Assembly: GCA_020692215.1 (NCBI GenBank)
Contig: JAIMKW010000001.1
Span: 904,442-968,441 of the forward strand
Direction: 5' to 3'
DNA: 64,000 nt
Source: Sandarakinorhabdus sp.
GTDB lineage: Bacteria; Pseudomonadota; Alphaproteobacteria; Sphingomonadales; Sphingomonadaceae
The translations under genes were made by a program, and so were the position numbers. Every line of letters starts with the position of its first letter. Position 1 is the first letter of the stretch. Below the pieces are notes generated by a model that saw nothing but the letters and a program-made list of their open reading frames with translations, searched no databases and was not told the DNA's origin. This document shows, one piece after another, positions 37,148-46,174 of this stretch.

Positions 37148-37591
37148 TCAATCTTCAATCTGCCAAACCAGCACCAGAATTGTCACGCTAAGCGTGACAA
37201 CGACTACATCATTCTCGATAAGATCCGCAGAAAACTCCACACCAAAGACATTGTAACCGCGGATTAAAGAACCATTATCAAATTGCACATCCTTCCAGAC
37301 TCCCTTGTGCTTTATCTTGGCAGTGAATGCTGATGGATCTACGGAAAATTCCTCGACATTCTTCACGATATCAGTTTCAGTAAAATCGCCCACATTTCCG
37401 TCGTAATAATTCATAGAACCTGTAAACTTCTTGGGATATGAATCTGAATTGGTTTTAATTTCGAATTTTACTTTTCCGGAATTGTCGATTGCAATCCCGC
37501 CAACGATAACAACAATATCTGGATTTCCATCATTTCGAAAAAGAGACTCCAGATGACGATGGCTTGCCTTTGTACTAATCTTCCGTTCCAT
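37148..37591 (-). CDS. Orphan hypothetical protein in an AT-rich islet
   Basis: 147-residue protein with no recognised family. Composition is rich in Asn, Asp, Lys, Ile and Val, and the DNA is far more AT-rich than the flanking ribosomal genes, which points to acquisition from outside. The body looks beta-rich and soluble (GNPDIVVIVGGIAIDNSGKV, FEIKTNSDSYPKKFTGSMNY); the last 25 residues (NDVVVVTLSVTILVLVWQIED) are hydrophobic and could be a C-terminal membrane anchor or a buried strand. AGGGGACA precedes the ATG, so it is probably translated. It lies on the opposite strand between rplA and rplJ. Confidence 0.65.
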   Translation of the reverse strand: MERKISTKASHRHLESLFRNDGNPDIVVIVGGIAIDNSGKVKFEIKTNSDSYPKKFTGSMNYYDGNVGDFTETDIVKNVEEFSVDPSAFTAKIKHKGVWKDVQFDNGSLIRGYNVFGVEFSADLIENDVVVVTLSVTILVLVWQIED

Positions 37592-37761
37592 AACATTGTC
37601 CCCTGTTCATGATCCGCCCCGTATGGAATGTGTTTGTAGATTGTTAAAATATCATGAAGAATTTCTAAATTTAAATATTCAGTATTATTATCAATGTATT
37701 GGAAAATTTGAATCTAGATACTTGCAGTCTAAAGTGGTTAGACTGTGGTCAGCGGCCAGCC

Positions 37762-37789
37762 TTGACCAGCAGACGAATCGCTGTATAGG
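37762..37789 (+). promoter_or_regulatory. Promoter of rplJL
   Basis: TTGACC (37762-37767) and TATAGG (37784-37789) are spaced by 16 bases, about 280 bases before the rplJ start. It gives rplJL a transcription start independent of rplKA. Confidence 0.65.
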
Positions 37790-37932
37790 CACGCGTTCTG
37801 CTGCGGGCCTTCGGGTTTGCAGCACCGTCCGAGATTGCAGGTGTTCCGGGAAGCCGGGATTTAAGCGAAAGGCCTGCATGAGACGAGGAACAGCTTTGGC
37901 TCTCTGATGCCGTGCGATGGCTGGAGAGATTC

Positions 37933-37957
37933 GCAGCGGGGCTTTGCCCCTTGCTGC
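37933..37957 (+). promoter_or_regulatory. Hairpin in the rplJ leader (candidate L10 operator region)
   Basis: GCAGC-GGGGC-TTT-GCCCC-TT-GCTGC folds into a two-part stem; a second GC-rich stem (GGGCC-CTT-GGCCC) follows near 37975-37992. Long structured leaders bound by the L10-L12 complex regulate rplJL in other bacteria. The stretch 37592-38066 holds no convincing gene besides promoter and leader. Confidence 0.5.
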
Positions 37958-38066
37958 CGGCGATCCTTTTCGGGCGGGCCCTTGGCCCGGATTCTCAAAA
38001 ATCCTGGCTGATGGCTCTGACTGACGTTCGCCGTTCCGGCGGGCGTTGAACGTGAATGGAGTAAGC

Positions 38067-38582
38067 ATGGATCGGAACCAGAAAAAAGAGCTGGTCGCCA
38101 ATCTCGCGAAGACGCTCACCGAGACGCAGGTGGTTGTGATCACACGCAACCACGGCCTCACGGTGGCGCAGGTTTCAGACCTGCGCACGCGGATGCGTGG
38201 AGCCGGCGCCCAGTTCAAGGTGACGAAGAACCGGCTTGCCCGCATTGCCTTGGAGGGCACGCCCTATCAGGATATCGGCCAGATGCTGGTCGGCCCTGTG
38301 GGTCTTGCCACCTCCGCCGACCCGGTTGCAGCTGCGAAGATTGCAATCGAGTTTGCGAAGACAACCGACAAGTTCGAAATCGTCGGGGCTTCGATGGCGG
38401 GAACGCTTCTTGATGCGAACGGAGTGAAGGCCCTGGCCGAACTTCCGTCGCTCGATGAGCTCCGGGCAAAGCTGGTGGGCCTGTTGCAGGCACCGGCAAC
38501 CAAGATTGCGCAGCTTTCGACGGCACCCGCCGCCAAGCTGGCGCGTGTGTTCGCGGCTTATGGCGATAGCCAGGCTGCTTGA
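38067..38582 (+). CDS. rplJ: 50S ribosomal protein L10
   Basis: 171-residue L10, base of the L7/L12 stalk on 23S rRNA. Family features: [51 protein letters not shown] and a C-terminal helix that binds L12 dimers ([22 protein letters not shown]). The ATG at 38067 lies behind GGAGTAAGC; the in-frame ATG at 38046 belongs to the leader. rplL follows 18 bases downstream. The L10-L12 complex likely controls its own mRNA. Confidence 0.96.
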   Translation: MDRNQKKELVANLAKTLTETQVVVITRNHGLTVAQVSDLRTRMRGAGAQFKVTKNRLARIALEGTPYQDIGQMLVGPVGLATSADPVAAAKIAIEFAKTTDKFEIVGASMAGTLLDANGVKALAELPSLDELRAKLVGLLQAPATKIAQLSTAPAAKLARVFAAYGDSQAA

Positions 38583-38600
38583 CGTTAAAGGAGAATCATC

Positions 38601-38975
38601 ATGGCTGACCTGAACAAGATCGTTGAAGAGCTTTCGGCTCTGACCGTCCTCGAAGCTGCAGAGCTTTCGAAGATGCTGGAAGAAAAGTGGGGCGTTTCTG
38701 CTGCTGCGGCTGTTGCCGTTGCTGCCGGCCCGGCCGCTGCTGCGGCGCCTGCCGCTGAAGAAAAGACCGAGTTCGACGTGATCCTCACCGGCGACGGTGG
38801 CAAGAAAATCAACGTCATCAAGGAAGTCCGCGCCATCACCGGCCTCGGCCTCACCGAAGCCAAGACCCTTGTGGAATCGGCTCCCAAGGCCGTCAAGGAA
38901 GGCGTGAACAAGGAAGAGGCCGAGAAGGTCAAGAAACAGCTTGAAGAAGCTGGTGCGACTGTCGAGCTGAAGTAA
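38601..38975 (+). CDS. rplL: 50S ribosomal protein L7/L12
   Basis: 124-residue acidic stalk protein: an N-terminal dimerisation domain ([25 protein letters not shown]), an alanine-rich hinge ([21 protein letters not shown]) and a C-terminal factor-binding domain ([35 protein letters not shown] region). It has a strong AAAGGAGAA ribosome-binding site, fitting the four to six copies per ribosome. Unusually, it is followed by a terminator and not by rpoB, which lies 12.3 kb away. Confidence 0.97.
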   Translation: MADLNKIVEELSALTVLEAAELSKMLEEKWGVSAAAAVAVAAGPAAAAAPAAEEKTEFDVILTGDGGKKINVIKEVRAITGLGLTEAKTLVESAPKAVKEGVNKEEAEKVKKQLEEAGATVELK

Positions 38976-39044
38976 AGCAGAGGCGCCCGCCTTCGGTGCG
39001 CTGCACTGATTGGCGGGCTCGCCGCCGGCATGGCCGGCACGTGA

Positions 39045-39075
39045 AGGGGCAGTGGCTGATGCCACTGCCCCTTTG
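39045..39075 (+). terminator. Rho-independent terminator after rplL
   Basis: AGGGGCAGTGGC (39045-39056), loop TGAT and GCCACTGCCCCT (39061-39072) form a perfect 12-base stem followed by TTTG. It closes the rplJL transcript. Apart from this hairpin nothing is seen in 38976-39308. Confidence 0.9.
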
Positions 39076-39308
39076 TCGTGTCCGACGGTATGGAGCCGGG
39101 GCGTCCGGGTCCGACGTGCGGGATGCTCGTGTGTGTGGTTGCCCCCAGCCCGGTTGACACGTCTGGCCGCCCGCTGGCCAACGCGATAGAACAGCCAGGC
39201 GTCATGGCAGGCTGGGTCGCCTTGGCAGCGAACCGTTGGAAGATAGCGTGTTTCATCATGATGTGGTCCATCACTATCCGGTGCCGGGCCAGATACGGAG
39301 ATAGTGGT

Positions 39309-39569
39309 ATGTCAACGCCCCCGCATGTCCTTCGGTTTGCCCGCGCAGCAGAGCGAACTAAGAAGCAGTGGTGGGCACTGATCGAAATGCTGGTCTTGTT
39401 GCTTGTGGCTTTCAGCCTGGTTGCGGCGCTGTCTTTCGTCGTGCGGGGCTGGTTGGGCCGGGATGCCGGGATTGTTGCTTCCGGTTTGGCGGGCATGCTG
39501 TTTTCGTGGCCGATCATTCGGCACTATTTTCCGCACACACCGCTCAACTGGTTCCTGCTTGACGACTGA
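39309..39569 (+). CDS. Small two-helix membrane protein of unknown function
   Basis: 86-residue protein with a basic N-terminus (FARAAERTKKQWW) and two membrane segments (about 24-46, IEMLVLLLVAFSLVAALSFV, and 54-70), ending PHTPLNWFLLDD. No family recognised. The ATG at 39309 follows GGAG by 7 bases; the open frame extends upstream to 39078 but the added part is not protein-like. It lies between rplL and the tad locus, convergent with tadG, so it could belong to neither. Confidence 0.6.
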   Translation: MSTPPHVLRFARAAERTKKQWWALIEMLVLLLVAFSLVAALSFVVRGWLGRDAGIVASGLAGMLFSWPIIRHYFPHTPLNWFLLDD

Positions 39570-39623
39570 GGTGACCACCATGCTGGTGGCAGCGACTGTC
39601 GGGTTCAGGCCTTTCCTTTCAGG

Positions 39624-41141
39624 CTAGCGCTCCAGCCGCAGGTTCCCGAGCTGGGTGCCGATTTCGCGGAACGCGGTGCGCAGATCGCTGGCGTTGGGGG
39701 CGTGGAAATAATAGCCCGGCCCGCTGGCGCAGCCCTGATACAGGGCGCGCGTTGCCGGGCTGGTTTTGAGCGTGATGGTGTAGATACGGATGCCCTGCGC
39801 CTTGATGTTGTTGCACAATGTGGTCATCCGCTCGTTGATGCGGGTGGTTGCGGCCCCGGCGTTTGTGGTGCCGAGCCGGCCTGCGGACAGCCGGCCGTAG
39901 GCGGTGTAATCCGCGGTGGGCGGCCTTGCGTAATCGTACCAGAGATTGTCGCCGTCGGTCATCATCACAACGACCTTCACCATGAAATCGCGTGGGCCGG
40001 GGTAATCGAGCGGCAGGCCGGGCGGTGTGGTGGTTCCCCAGACGCTGGTTCCCCACAGGCCGCGCCAGCGTGGAGACAATGTCATCCAGCCGGCCTGGAG
40101 GCCGACATTGCCCATGGTCCCGCCGCGGCTGGTGGGCTGCAGCGAGGCGATGATATGCTCCAGCGCGCGGCGATCGTTGGTGAGGCCTGCGACCGGCTGG
40201 CCGCAGCCGACGTTGGGCCCCTTGCGGTTGTTGGCCGCCGTGCGGGCAAGGTGCGGATCGAGCGTATCGATATCATCCGGGTCTGCGGTTTCATTGGAGG
40301 TGATCGTCGGCGTTGTGCCCCAGTCCGCATCGCCGAAGACGGGGCCGTTCTTCTTGCTGTTGAAGCCGAATTCCTGCGCTGCGGTGCGCGACCGTGTGGA
40401 GGCGTAGAGGAATGGCTGGAAGGGCGCCTGCAAGGGTGGCGTGTCTGTCTGGTCTTCGCCACCTTGCCGCGCTTCCACGCAGCCGCGCCAGCGAAAGGGG
40501 GCATAGGCGCTGAGCGAAGCGGGGCCACCCTGCAGCCAGGCGGCGCGATCCGGGCCCAGGTTTACGGTGCTGCTGTAGGGCACGACCGAGATGAACAGGG
40601 TATCAAGGGTGCTGCGGTTGCCGAACAGGATCCCAACGAGATCGCTTGCGGCAAGGCGCATCTGGGTCATGCTGGTGCCGGCCATCGAGCCCGTGACATC
40701 GAGCACGAGCGCCAGTTCCATGCCCATCGTTGTTCTGCGGCCGGTGGCGGATGCAGCGATTGGCAGTGTTTGCCAGCGGCTGCCGGCCAGTTGCAGGAAG
40801 GTGGTGCCGATACGCCCGGTGGCGGTGATATCCAGCGTCTGCCCGTCTGCCGAAGGGGTCACCTGAAAGCTATCGACCGAGACCCCGGGCCGTTCGGAGA
40901 AATTGGCATCGAAGAACATGCGGGCATCGATGGCCGGATCCCGCGAGCCGAGCACCCGCGCGCCGGCAAGGGCTGCGGAATCAACGGCCTGGCCAAGGCG
41001 ATCCTGCGCCATCCACGCCCGGCCGAAATCGACCCCGAGCCCGGCCAGGAGCGAAAGCGGCATCAGCATGAGAGCCGCGCCGAGCGCCACATTGCCGGAG
41101 CGGGACCGTCGCGGGGCCCTGCTTGTGCGAAGCTCGATCAT
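39624..41141 (-). CDS. tadG: TadG-like pilus assembly protein with von Willebrand A domain
   Basis: 505-residue protein. A basic N-terminus and one membrane segment (SGNVALGAALMLMPLSLLAGLGVDFGRAW, about 14-42) are followed by the TadE/G-like pilus region and a VWA domain with the MIDAS motif DVTGSMAGT (about 150). VVMMTDGDN supplies the later MIDAS aspartate. The large extracytoplasmic domain would bind metal. TadG members assist assembly or anchoring of Flp pili. Its ATG overlaps the previous stop by ATGA. It is the last gene of the tad operon. Confidence 0.88.
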   Translation of the reverse strand: MIELRTSRAPRRSRSGNVALGAALMLMPLSLLAGLGVDFGRAWMAQDRLGQAVDSAALAGARVLGSRDPAIDARMFFDANFSERPGVSVDSFQVTPSADGQTLDITATGRIGTTFLQLAGSRWQTLPIAASATGRRTTMGMELALVLDVTGSMAGTSMTQMRLAASDLVGILFGNRSTLDTLFISVVPYSSTVNLGPDRAAWLQGGPASLSAYAPFRWRGCVEARQGGEDQTDTPPLQAPFQPFLYASTRSRTAAQEFGFNSKKNGPVFGDADWGTTPTITSNETADPDDIDTLDPHLARTAANNRKGPNVGCGQPVAGLTNDRRALEHIIASLQPTSRGGTMGNVGLQAGWMTLSPRWRGLWGTSVWGTTTPPGLPLDYPGPRDFMVKVVVMMTDGDNLWYDYARPPTADYTAYGRLSAGRLGTTNAGAATTRINERMTTLCNNIKAQGIRIYTITLKTSPATRALYQGCASGPGYYFHAPNASDLRTAFREIGTQLGNLRLER

Positions 41142-41731
41142 GATGCCACCACCGGGCCGCCCAGCCGGGGACGGCGCACCGCAACGCTGTGGAACTGCCA
41201 GCCTTCCTGAAGCCCCAGAAGCCGTCCCGACAGCAGCCATGGACGGAAGGTGCTGGCGACTTCCGCGTAAACAGCGCTTTCACCCGCCGCGATGGTGACG
41301 CCGCGCGGCCGGGCGGGGTTGATCTGGGCGGCAATGTCGGACCGGCCCCAGCGCCGCTGCCAGCTGATTTCCACGCCGGCGCCGCGATTGGCCATGACAG
41401 TGACGATGAGCGCGCCATCGGCCGTGAGGTTGACCGGGCGCGCGACTTCGGCGGCGGCCATCATGAGGACGGCAATTTCCTGGCCGGTGACGACCCTTTC
41501 CGGATCCATTTCGGCGGTGAAGGTTTCGGTTTGGGAGGCAAGATCGGCGACTGCGGTAGCCGCCGAGGCGGCGAGTTGTGCGGAGAGCACGAACCGGCCC
41601 AGATCGATCATGGCCAGCAGGAAGCCCAGCAGCAGCGGGGCGGCCAAAGCGAACTCCAGCGCGCCGCCGCCCCTTTGCAGCCGGGGTGAACTGCGGCCGA
41701 TGCTCAGGGCCATGCGATCAGAAGGGCTCAT
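41138..41731 (-). CDS. tadF: TadE-like minor pseudopilin
   Basis: 197-residue TadE/TadF-type pseudopilin. The motif LQRGGGALEFALAAPLLLGFLLAMIDLGRFVL (split: basic/glycine leader, Glu in ALEF, long hydrophobic helix) is the prepilin processing and membrane segment expected for TadV/CpaA cleavage. The remainder is periplasmic. Two starts are possible: ATG 41731, overlapping the previous gene by 14 bases, or ATG 41713, 4 bases after its stop; neither has a good ribosome-binding site. It ends in an ATGA overlap with tadG. Assignment as tadF rather than a second tadE is by position. Confidence 0.85.
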   Translation of the reverse strand: MSPSDRMALSIGRSSPRLQRGGGALEFALAAPLLLGFLLAMIDLGRFVLSAQLAASAATAVADLASQTETFTAEMDPERVVTGQEIAVLMMAAAEVARPVNLTADGALIVTVMANRGAGVEISWQRRWGRSDIAAQINPARPRGVTIAAGESAVYAEVASTFRPWLLSGRLLGLQEGWQFHSVAVRRPRLGGPVVAS

Positions 41732-42362
41732 TGCGCACCACCACCCTGGCTTCGAACGACAGCAGCCGATCGCGTCCGAGACCCGGCGTGAACCCGGTGA
41801 GCGGTGTTGTGACGTAGCGCAGCGTGTAGATCGCGACTTCGTCGCTGCTGCCCGCAGACGGGGTTGCCTGATCGGGATCCCACACGCCGTTGCCGTTGAT
41901 GTCGGTGAAGGCCTCGCCGGGATCATGCCGCCCGTTGCCGTTGATATCGGCCAGCGGTTCGGGCTGGCCCACGGCCTGGTATCCGGCGTAGGAGCCCACT
42001 TCGAGGCACAGGGCTGCGGGGTTCAGCACAACGCCGGCGCTGCTGGCCACGATGGCGCGGATCCGATCTGTCCGGAGGCTTGAGGCGCCATTGCCGGCAT
42101 TGCACAGATTGACCAGCGGCACGGCGATACCCGGCAGCGGCGTTTCGGCCTGGCCGGTGATGCCGAAGCGGGAGGCATTGCGGGCGGCATGGCCCATCTG
42201 CTGCTGGACAAGCGCGAGCCATGCGTGATCGGCTGCGGCTGTGAGGATCAGGATGAGGAAGGGCAGGGCGGCTGCCGTTTCCAGCGCCGAGGCCCCGCGC
42301 AAGGGGTGTTTTCGGGTGCCGCGCAAGACACCCTTCAAGCCGCTGAAACCGAATCCTTTCAT
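41718..42362 (-). CDS. tadE: TadE-like pseudopilin with two dockerin-like calcium motifs
   Basis: 214-residue protein with a pseudopilin N-terminus: basic stretch, GASALETAAALPFLILILTAAADHAWLAL helix containing the conserved Glu. The periplasmic part is notable: about residues 130-160 hold DINGNGRHDPGEAF and DINGNGVWDPDQA, two tandem DxNxNG..D loops like dockerin/EF-hand calcium sites. The start overlaps the TPR-gene stop in an ATGA arrangement (42362/42359). It probably is a minor pilin of the Flp pilus; the calcium motif suggests Ca2+-stabilised folding, which is inference. Confidence 0.87.
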   Translation of the reverse strand: MKGFGFSGLKGVLRGTRKHPLRGASALETAAALPFLILILTAAADHAWLALVQQQMGHAARNASRFGITGQAETPLPGIAVPLVNLCNAGNGASSLRTDRIRAIVASSAGVVLNPAALCLEVGSYAGYQAVGQPEPLADINGNGRHDPGEAFTDINGNGVWDPDQATPSAGSSDEVAIYTLRYVTTPLTGFTPGLGRDRLLSFEARVVVRNEPF

Positions 42363-42928
42363 TGTGCCGTGACCGGCTGGGCGGGAGGGTCGATCGCCAG
42401 AGACAAAGCGTGGTTGTGCCGTGCGGCACTGTTCAGCGGATCGAGTTCGAGCGCGCGGGTGTAGGACTGGCGGGCGGCGGCATGCTCTCCCAGAAGATCC
42501 TGGGCCACTCCAAGCCCGGTCCAGGCGCGCGGATCTTGCGGGTTGCGGGCTTTGGCGGCGGTGAATGCGGCGGCAGCGGCCTTGCCATTCCCCTGTGCGA
42601 GCTGGGCCCGGCCAAGGCTGAGCGCAATGGCCGGGTCGCGCGAATTGAGGGCTGTTGCGCGGGCCAGCGCAGCCACCGCGCTGGCCGGTTCGCCGACGCG
42701 GGACAGCGCCTCGCCCAGTTGCGCCCAGGCTACAGGGTCTGTGGGGGTTTCGATGGTGACGGTGCGCCACAGGCGGGCGGCGGCCTCCCACCGGCCGGAG
42801 CGTGCGGCTGCACGGGCCAGAACCGTTGTCATCCGGTCTGATGCTTCTGCCTTTGGTGTCGTCTGGCGGGCCGCCAGCGGGGTGGGCACCAGCAAGGTGA
42901 CGCAGACGAGAAGGAACAGGATGCGCAT
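42359..42928 (-). CDS. tadD: TPR protein of the tad locus (TadD-like)
   Basis: 189-residue exported protein: signal peptide MRILFLLVCVTLLVPTPLAA, then about four tetratricopeptide repeats (for example WEAAARLWRTVTIETPTDPVAWAQLGEALSRVG split over two units, and PRAWTGLGVAQDLLGEHAAARQSY). There is no lipobox cysteine at the signal cleavage site, unlike classical TadD lipoproteins. TadD acts as a pilotin or scaffold for the secretin. An in-frame GTG at 42943 is an alternative start. Confidence 0.85.
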   Translation of the reverse strand: MRILFLLVCVTLLVPTPLAARQTTPKAEASDRMTTVLARAAARSGRWEAAARLWRTVTIETPTDPVAWAQLGEALSRVGEPASAVAALARATALNSRDPAIALSLGRAQLAQGNGKAAAAAFTAAKARNPQDPRAWTGLGVAQDLLGEHAAARQSYTRALELDPLNSAARHNHALSLAIDPPAQPVTAQ

Positions 42929-42967
42929 GGACGTTTCTTTCACCTCTGGTCTTTTACGGCCGGGCCT

Positions 42968-43885
42968 TCACATCTTTTGCAGCGCGCCGACGAGTTGCAG
43001 GAAGGCCGGGCCGGCAACGACAAGCGTGGTGGCAGGGAGGATGAACACAATCATCGGAACCGTGATGATGACCGGCAGGCGTGCGGCGCGTTCTTCCATC
43101 TGCGTCTGGCGGACCAGACGGAAATCGGCTGTCAGCGTGCGCAGCGCCCGGCCCAGCGGGGTGCCGTAGCGCAATGTTTGCGAAAGCGTGGAGGCAATCG
43201 AGCGGACGGATTCGAGCTGCACCCGTTCCCCCATGTTGAAGAGCCCCTGCAGCCGATCGGAGAGCAGGCGCATTTCCGAAACGGTGACGGCGAGCTCCGA
43301 AGCCAGTTCGGGGTGCACATCCTTCATTTCGCGGGCGACGCGTTCGAGGCCGAGTTCGATGCCCACCCCGGCTTCGGCACAGACGACAAGAAGATCGAGC
43401 GCATCGGGGAGCCCGCGATCGATCAGGTCGCGCCGGGCGGCTGCGCGGCGGGCGACCACGAAATCGGGCCCGCGCAAGCCTATGAGGGCAGCGCCGAGTG
43501 CGACGGCTGTGCCGATGAGGGCGGAGGGTGGATCGGGAGACCATTGCAGCCAGAGCAGCACCAGCATGACAAGCAGCCCGGAGAGCAGGATCTTCAGGCC
43601 GATGAAGGTGTCGACGGCACCAGGCGACACCATTCCGGCGGCATAGAGATTCTGCCGCAGGAGGGTGACTTCTGCTGAGCCGATGAGAGGGGTGCGGGCG
43701 AGAAGATCGCCCAGACGGCGAAGGGGCCCTTCCCGCTGTGGCTTGAGCGCGCTGGCTGGAACCAGAACCCGGAGCCGGGCCTGCAAGGCGGCGCGGGCAA
43801 GGCCTTTGCTGCGCATGTGGACGAGCAGCGCGGCTGCAAGCAGCGGGGCGATGAGCGTTGCCATAAGGGCGAGGCTGGGGTTCAT
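42968..43885 (-). CDS. tadC: Tad pilus inner-membrane platform protein TadC
   Basis: 305-residue type II secretion F (GspF/TadC) protein with membrane segments at about 5-22, 95-115, 120-138 and 275-300. The T2SSF domain is seen in LPDALDLLVVCAEAGVGIELGLERVAREM and GTPLGRALRTLTADFR. It pairs with TadB as the inner-membrane core acted on by the ATPase TadA. The ATG at 43885 is weakly preceded by GGAG; it lies 31 bases after the tadB stop. Confidence 0.92.
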   Translation of the reverse strand: MNPSLALMATLIAPLLAAALLVHMRSKGLARAALQARLRVLVPASALKPQREGPLRRLGDLLARTPLIGSAEVTLLRQNLYAAGMVSPGAVDTFIGLKILLSGLLVMLVLLWLQWSPDPPSALIGTAVALGAALIGLRGPDFVVARRAAARRDLIDRGLPDALDLLVVCAEAGVGIELGLERVAREMKDVHPELASELAVTVSEMRLLSDRLQGLFNMGERVQLESVRSIASTLSQTLRYGTPLGRALRTLTADFRLVRQTQMEERAARLPVIITVPMIVFILPATTLVVAGPAFLQLVGALQKM

Positions 43886-43916
43886 GGCGCAGACTGTTTC
43901 ATTTGAGGCTCCCCTT

Positions 43917-44837
43917 TCATGCCAGGCTCTTGCGCGAGATGGAGCGGATGACGGCAAGCCCGAACGCCTGGATGAGGATGGCAATGCCGAGCAGCCTGCG
44001 GCCCGAGGCGGTGTTGAACAGCTGCATCACATAGTCCGGGCTGACCACCATCAGGATGGCACCGACGACGACAGGCATCACAGCCAGCACCAGAACGGTG
44101 GCCCGCGTTTCGGATGTGAGGGCCTTTGCGCGGAGTTTGACGGCGCGGCGCTTGCGGATCGTTTCGGACAGATTGTCCAGCGTTTCAGCAAGGTTGCCGC
44201 CTGTCTGCCGCTGCAGCGCGACCGCGACCGCGAAAAAGCGATAGTCTGCCAGCGCACAGCGTTCGGCCAGCGCCACGAGCGCCGCATCGAAGCTGACGCC
44301 GAGCTGGATCTGATCAACACAGCGGCGGAACTCGGGCCCGGTGGGCAGCGGCAGCTCGGCGCCGGCGGCGCGCATGCCTTCGTTGACGGGAAGGCCGGCC
44401 CGGACGCACCGGATGATGATGCCGAGTGCGAGGGCGAACTGATCTTCCATGGTTTCGCGGATGGCGTTGCGCCTGGCGGACACCATGGAGCGGCCGGCGA
44501 ATAGAGCCGCCGGCACTGCCGCCAGTGCGGACAGGACATCGGAAAGGCCGAGCAGCTTTGCGAGGCAGACATAGGTGGCAAGCGCTGCTGCGCCGCCTGC
44601 CGCAAGCGGGGCGAGCGGAGTCATCGGTTCGTCGCTGGCGATGGCGCGATCGATACCGAGGATCGGGTCGAGCCAGACGCCCAGCTTTGCCAGCAGCGGA
44701 ATGCCCATCCTCCGACGGGGGGCTGTCTGGCGATGGGTTGCGGCCGGGCGTAGCAGGGTTAGCCGTTCGGCCAGCCGGCGGCGATCCCTGCGGCTGGGCC
44801 CCAGAAGGGGCCTCGGTTCGCGGATGGCGCTGGTCAT
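43917..44837 (-). CDS. tadB: Tad pilus inner-membrane platform protein TadB
   Basis: 306-residue T2SSF-domain protein. A basic cytoplasmic N-terminus (about 1-45) precedes two membrane segments; the F domain has FALALGIIIRCVRAGLPVNEGMRAAGAEL and FFAVAVALQRQTGGNLAETLDNLSETIRKR; two more segments lie at about 240-300. The ATG overlaps the cpaF stop (ATGA). Confidence 0.92.
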   Translation of the reverse strand: MTSAIREPRPLLGPSRRDRRRLAERLTLLRPAATHRQTAPRRRMGIPLLAKLGVWLDPILGIDRAIASDEPMTPLAPLAAGGAAALATYVCLAKLLGLSDVLSALAAVPAALFAGRSMVSARRNAIRETMEDQFALALGIIIRCVRAGLPVNEGMRAAGAELPLPTGPEFRRCVDQIQLGVSFDAALVALAERCALADYRFFAVAVALQRQTGGNLAETLDNLSETIRKRRAVKLRAKALTSETRATVLVLAVMPVVVGAILMVVSPDYVMQLFNTASGRRLLGIAILIQAFGLAVIRSISRKSLA

Positions 44838-46174
44838 GCCGGGCCAGCCGCTGCAGCGGTGTAGATCCCCTCGAGCCCGAAATAACGCAGGCGGGGTAGG
44901 AATTGCGGGCGGACCCCGGTTGCGCGGAAGGCGCCGCGCAGGGTTCCGTCGCGGTTCTCGCCATCATATTCGAAGGTGAACAGATCCTGGAGGACGACGA
45001 CATCGCCCTCTTGCCCGACGACTTCGGTGACCTGGGTGACGCGGCGCATGCCGTCGCGCATGCGTTGCACCTGGACAATGACATCGATGGCGGACACGAT
45101 CTGCTGCCGGATGGCGGCCGATGGCAGGCCGACAGCGCCCATCAGCACCATGTTCTCGATCCGTGCCAGCGCATCGCGGCTGTTGTTGGCGTGGATGGTG
45201 GACATCGAGCCATCATGGCCGGTGTTCATCGCCTGCAGCATGTCGAACGCCTCGGCTCCGCGAACCTCGCCGATGATGATGCGGTCTGGGCGCATGCGCA
45301 GCGCGTTGCGAACCAGGTCGCGCTGGCTGATGGCACCCTGGCCTTCCAGGTTGGCCGGGCGGGTTTCAAGCCGCACCACATGGGGCTGTTGCAGTTGCAG
45401 TTCGGCCGCATCCTCGATGGTGACGAGGCGTTCGCTTGCATCGGCAAAGCGGCTTATGGCGTTGAGAAGCGTGGTCTTTCCCGAGCCTGTGCCGCCTGAG
45501 ATCACGATGTTGAGGCGGCATCGCGCCATCACTTCGAGCACGCGGGCCAGATTTTCCGACAGGGCATGAAATTCGACCAGCTTGGCGAGATCGATCCGCT
45601 TTTTCGCGAATTTGCGGATGGAAAGGCAGGGCCCATCGAGCGCCAGCGGAGGAATGACGATGTTGACGCGGCTGCCATCCTCAAGCCGGGCATCGAGCAG
45701 CGGCGAGCTTTCATCGACGCGGCGGCCGATGGCGGATGCGATGCGCTGCGCGATGGAGAGCAGGTGTGCATTGTCGCGGAAGCGGATGTCGGCCTTTGTG
45801 AGCTTGCCCGATTTTTCGATGAAGGTGCAGTTCGGGCCGTTGACCATGATGTCGGTTACCCGTTCATCGGCGAGCAGCGGTTCGAGCGGGCCGAGGCCGA
45901 GCATGTCGTTGGCGAGTTCGTCTGCCAGAGCTGCCTGTTCCCGGCTGTTGAGCTGCACGCGCTCTTGCGTGACAACGGTGCCGACCGCGCCGGCGATGGC
46001 CGAGCGCAGCATCTTGCTGTCCATCTCTGCGACATTCACGGGATCGAGCATCGAGAGGGCAGCGCGGCGGACAGTGGCGAACTGCTCGGCGCTGGCGCGC
46101 ACCAGAACGGTATCATCAGGAGTATGCGAATCCTGCCGGACGGGTTCGCTGATGTGGCGGCGACCGAAGCTCAT
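44834..46174 (-). CDS. cpaF: Tad pilus assembly ATPase CpaF/TadA
   Basis: 446-residue secretion ATPase of the VirB11/GspE superfamily that powers pilus extension. Motifs: Walker A ISGGTGSGKTTLLNA, Asp box VTIEDAAELQL, Walker B RIIIGEVRG and the His box NTGHDGSMSTIHANN. The N-terminal 100 residues form the CpaF-type helical domain. The ATG at 46174 (MSFGRRHISE) overlaps the cpaE stop (ATGA); the longer frame would overlap cpaE. Confidence 0.96.
   Translation of the reverse strand: MSFGRRHISEPVRQDSHTPDDTVLVRASAEQFATVRRAALSMLDPVNVAEMDSKMLRSAIAGAVGTVVTQERVQLNSREQAALADELANDMLGLGPLEPLLADERVTDIMVNGPNCTFIEKSGKLTKADIRFRDNAHLLSIAQRIASAIGRRVDESSPLLDARLEDGSRVNIVIPPLALDGPCLSIRKFAKKRIDLAKLVEFHALSENLARVLEVMARCRLNIVISGGTGSGKTTLLNAISRFADASERLVTIEDAAELQLQQPHVVRLETRPANLEGQGAISQRDLVRNALRMRPDRIIIGEVRGAEAFDMLQAMNTGHDGSMSTIHANNSRDALARIENMVLMGAVGLPSAAIRQQIVSAIDVIVQVQRMRDGMRRVTQVTEVVGQEGDVVVLQDLFTFEYDGENRDGTLRGAFRATGVRPQFLPRLRYFGLEGIYTAAAAGPA

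Noticed and set aside
37596-37907. 103-residue open frame on the plus strand in the rplJ upstream region
   Set aside because: It runs through the predicted rplJ promoter, has no good ribosome-binding site and a non-protein-like composition.
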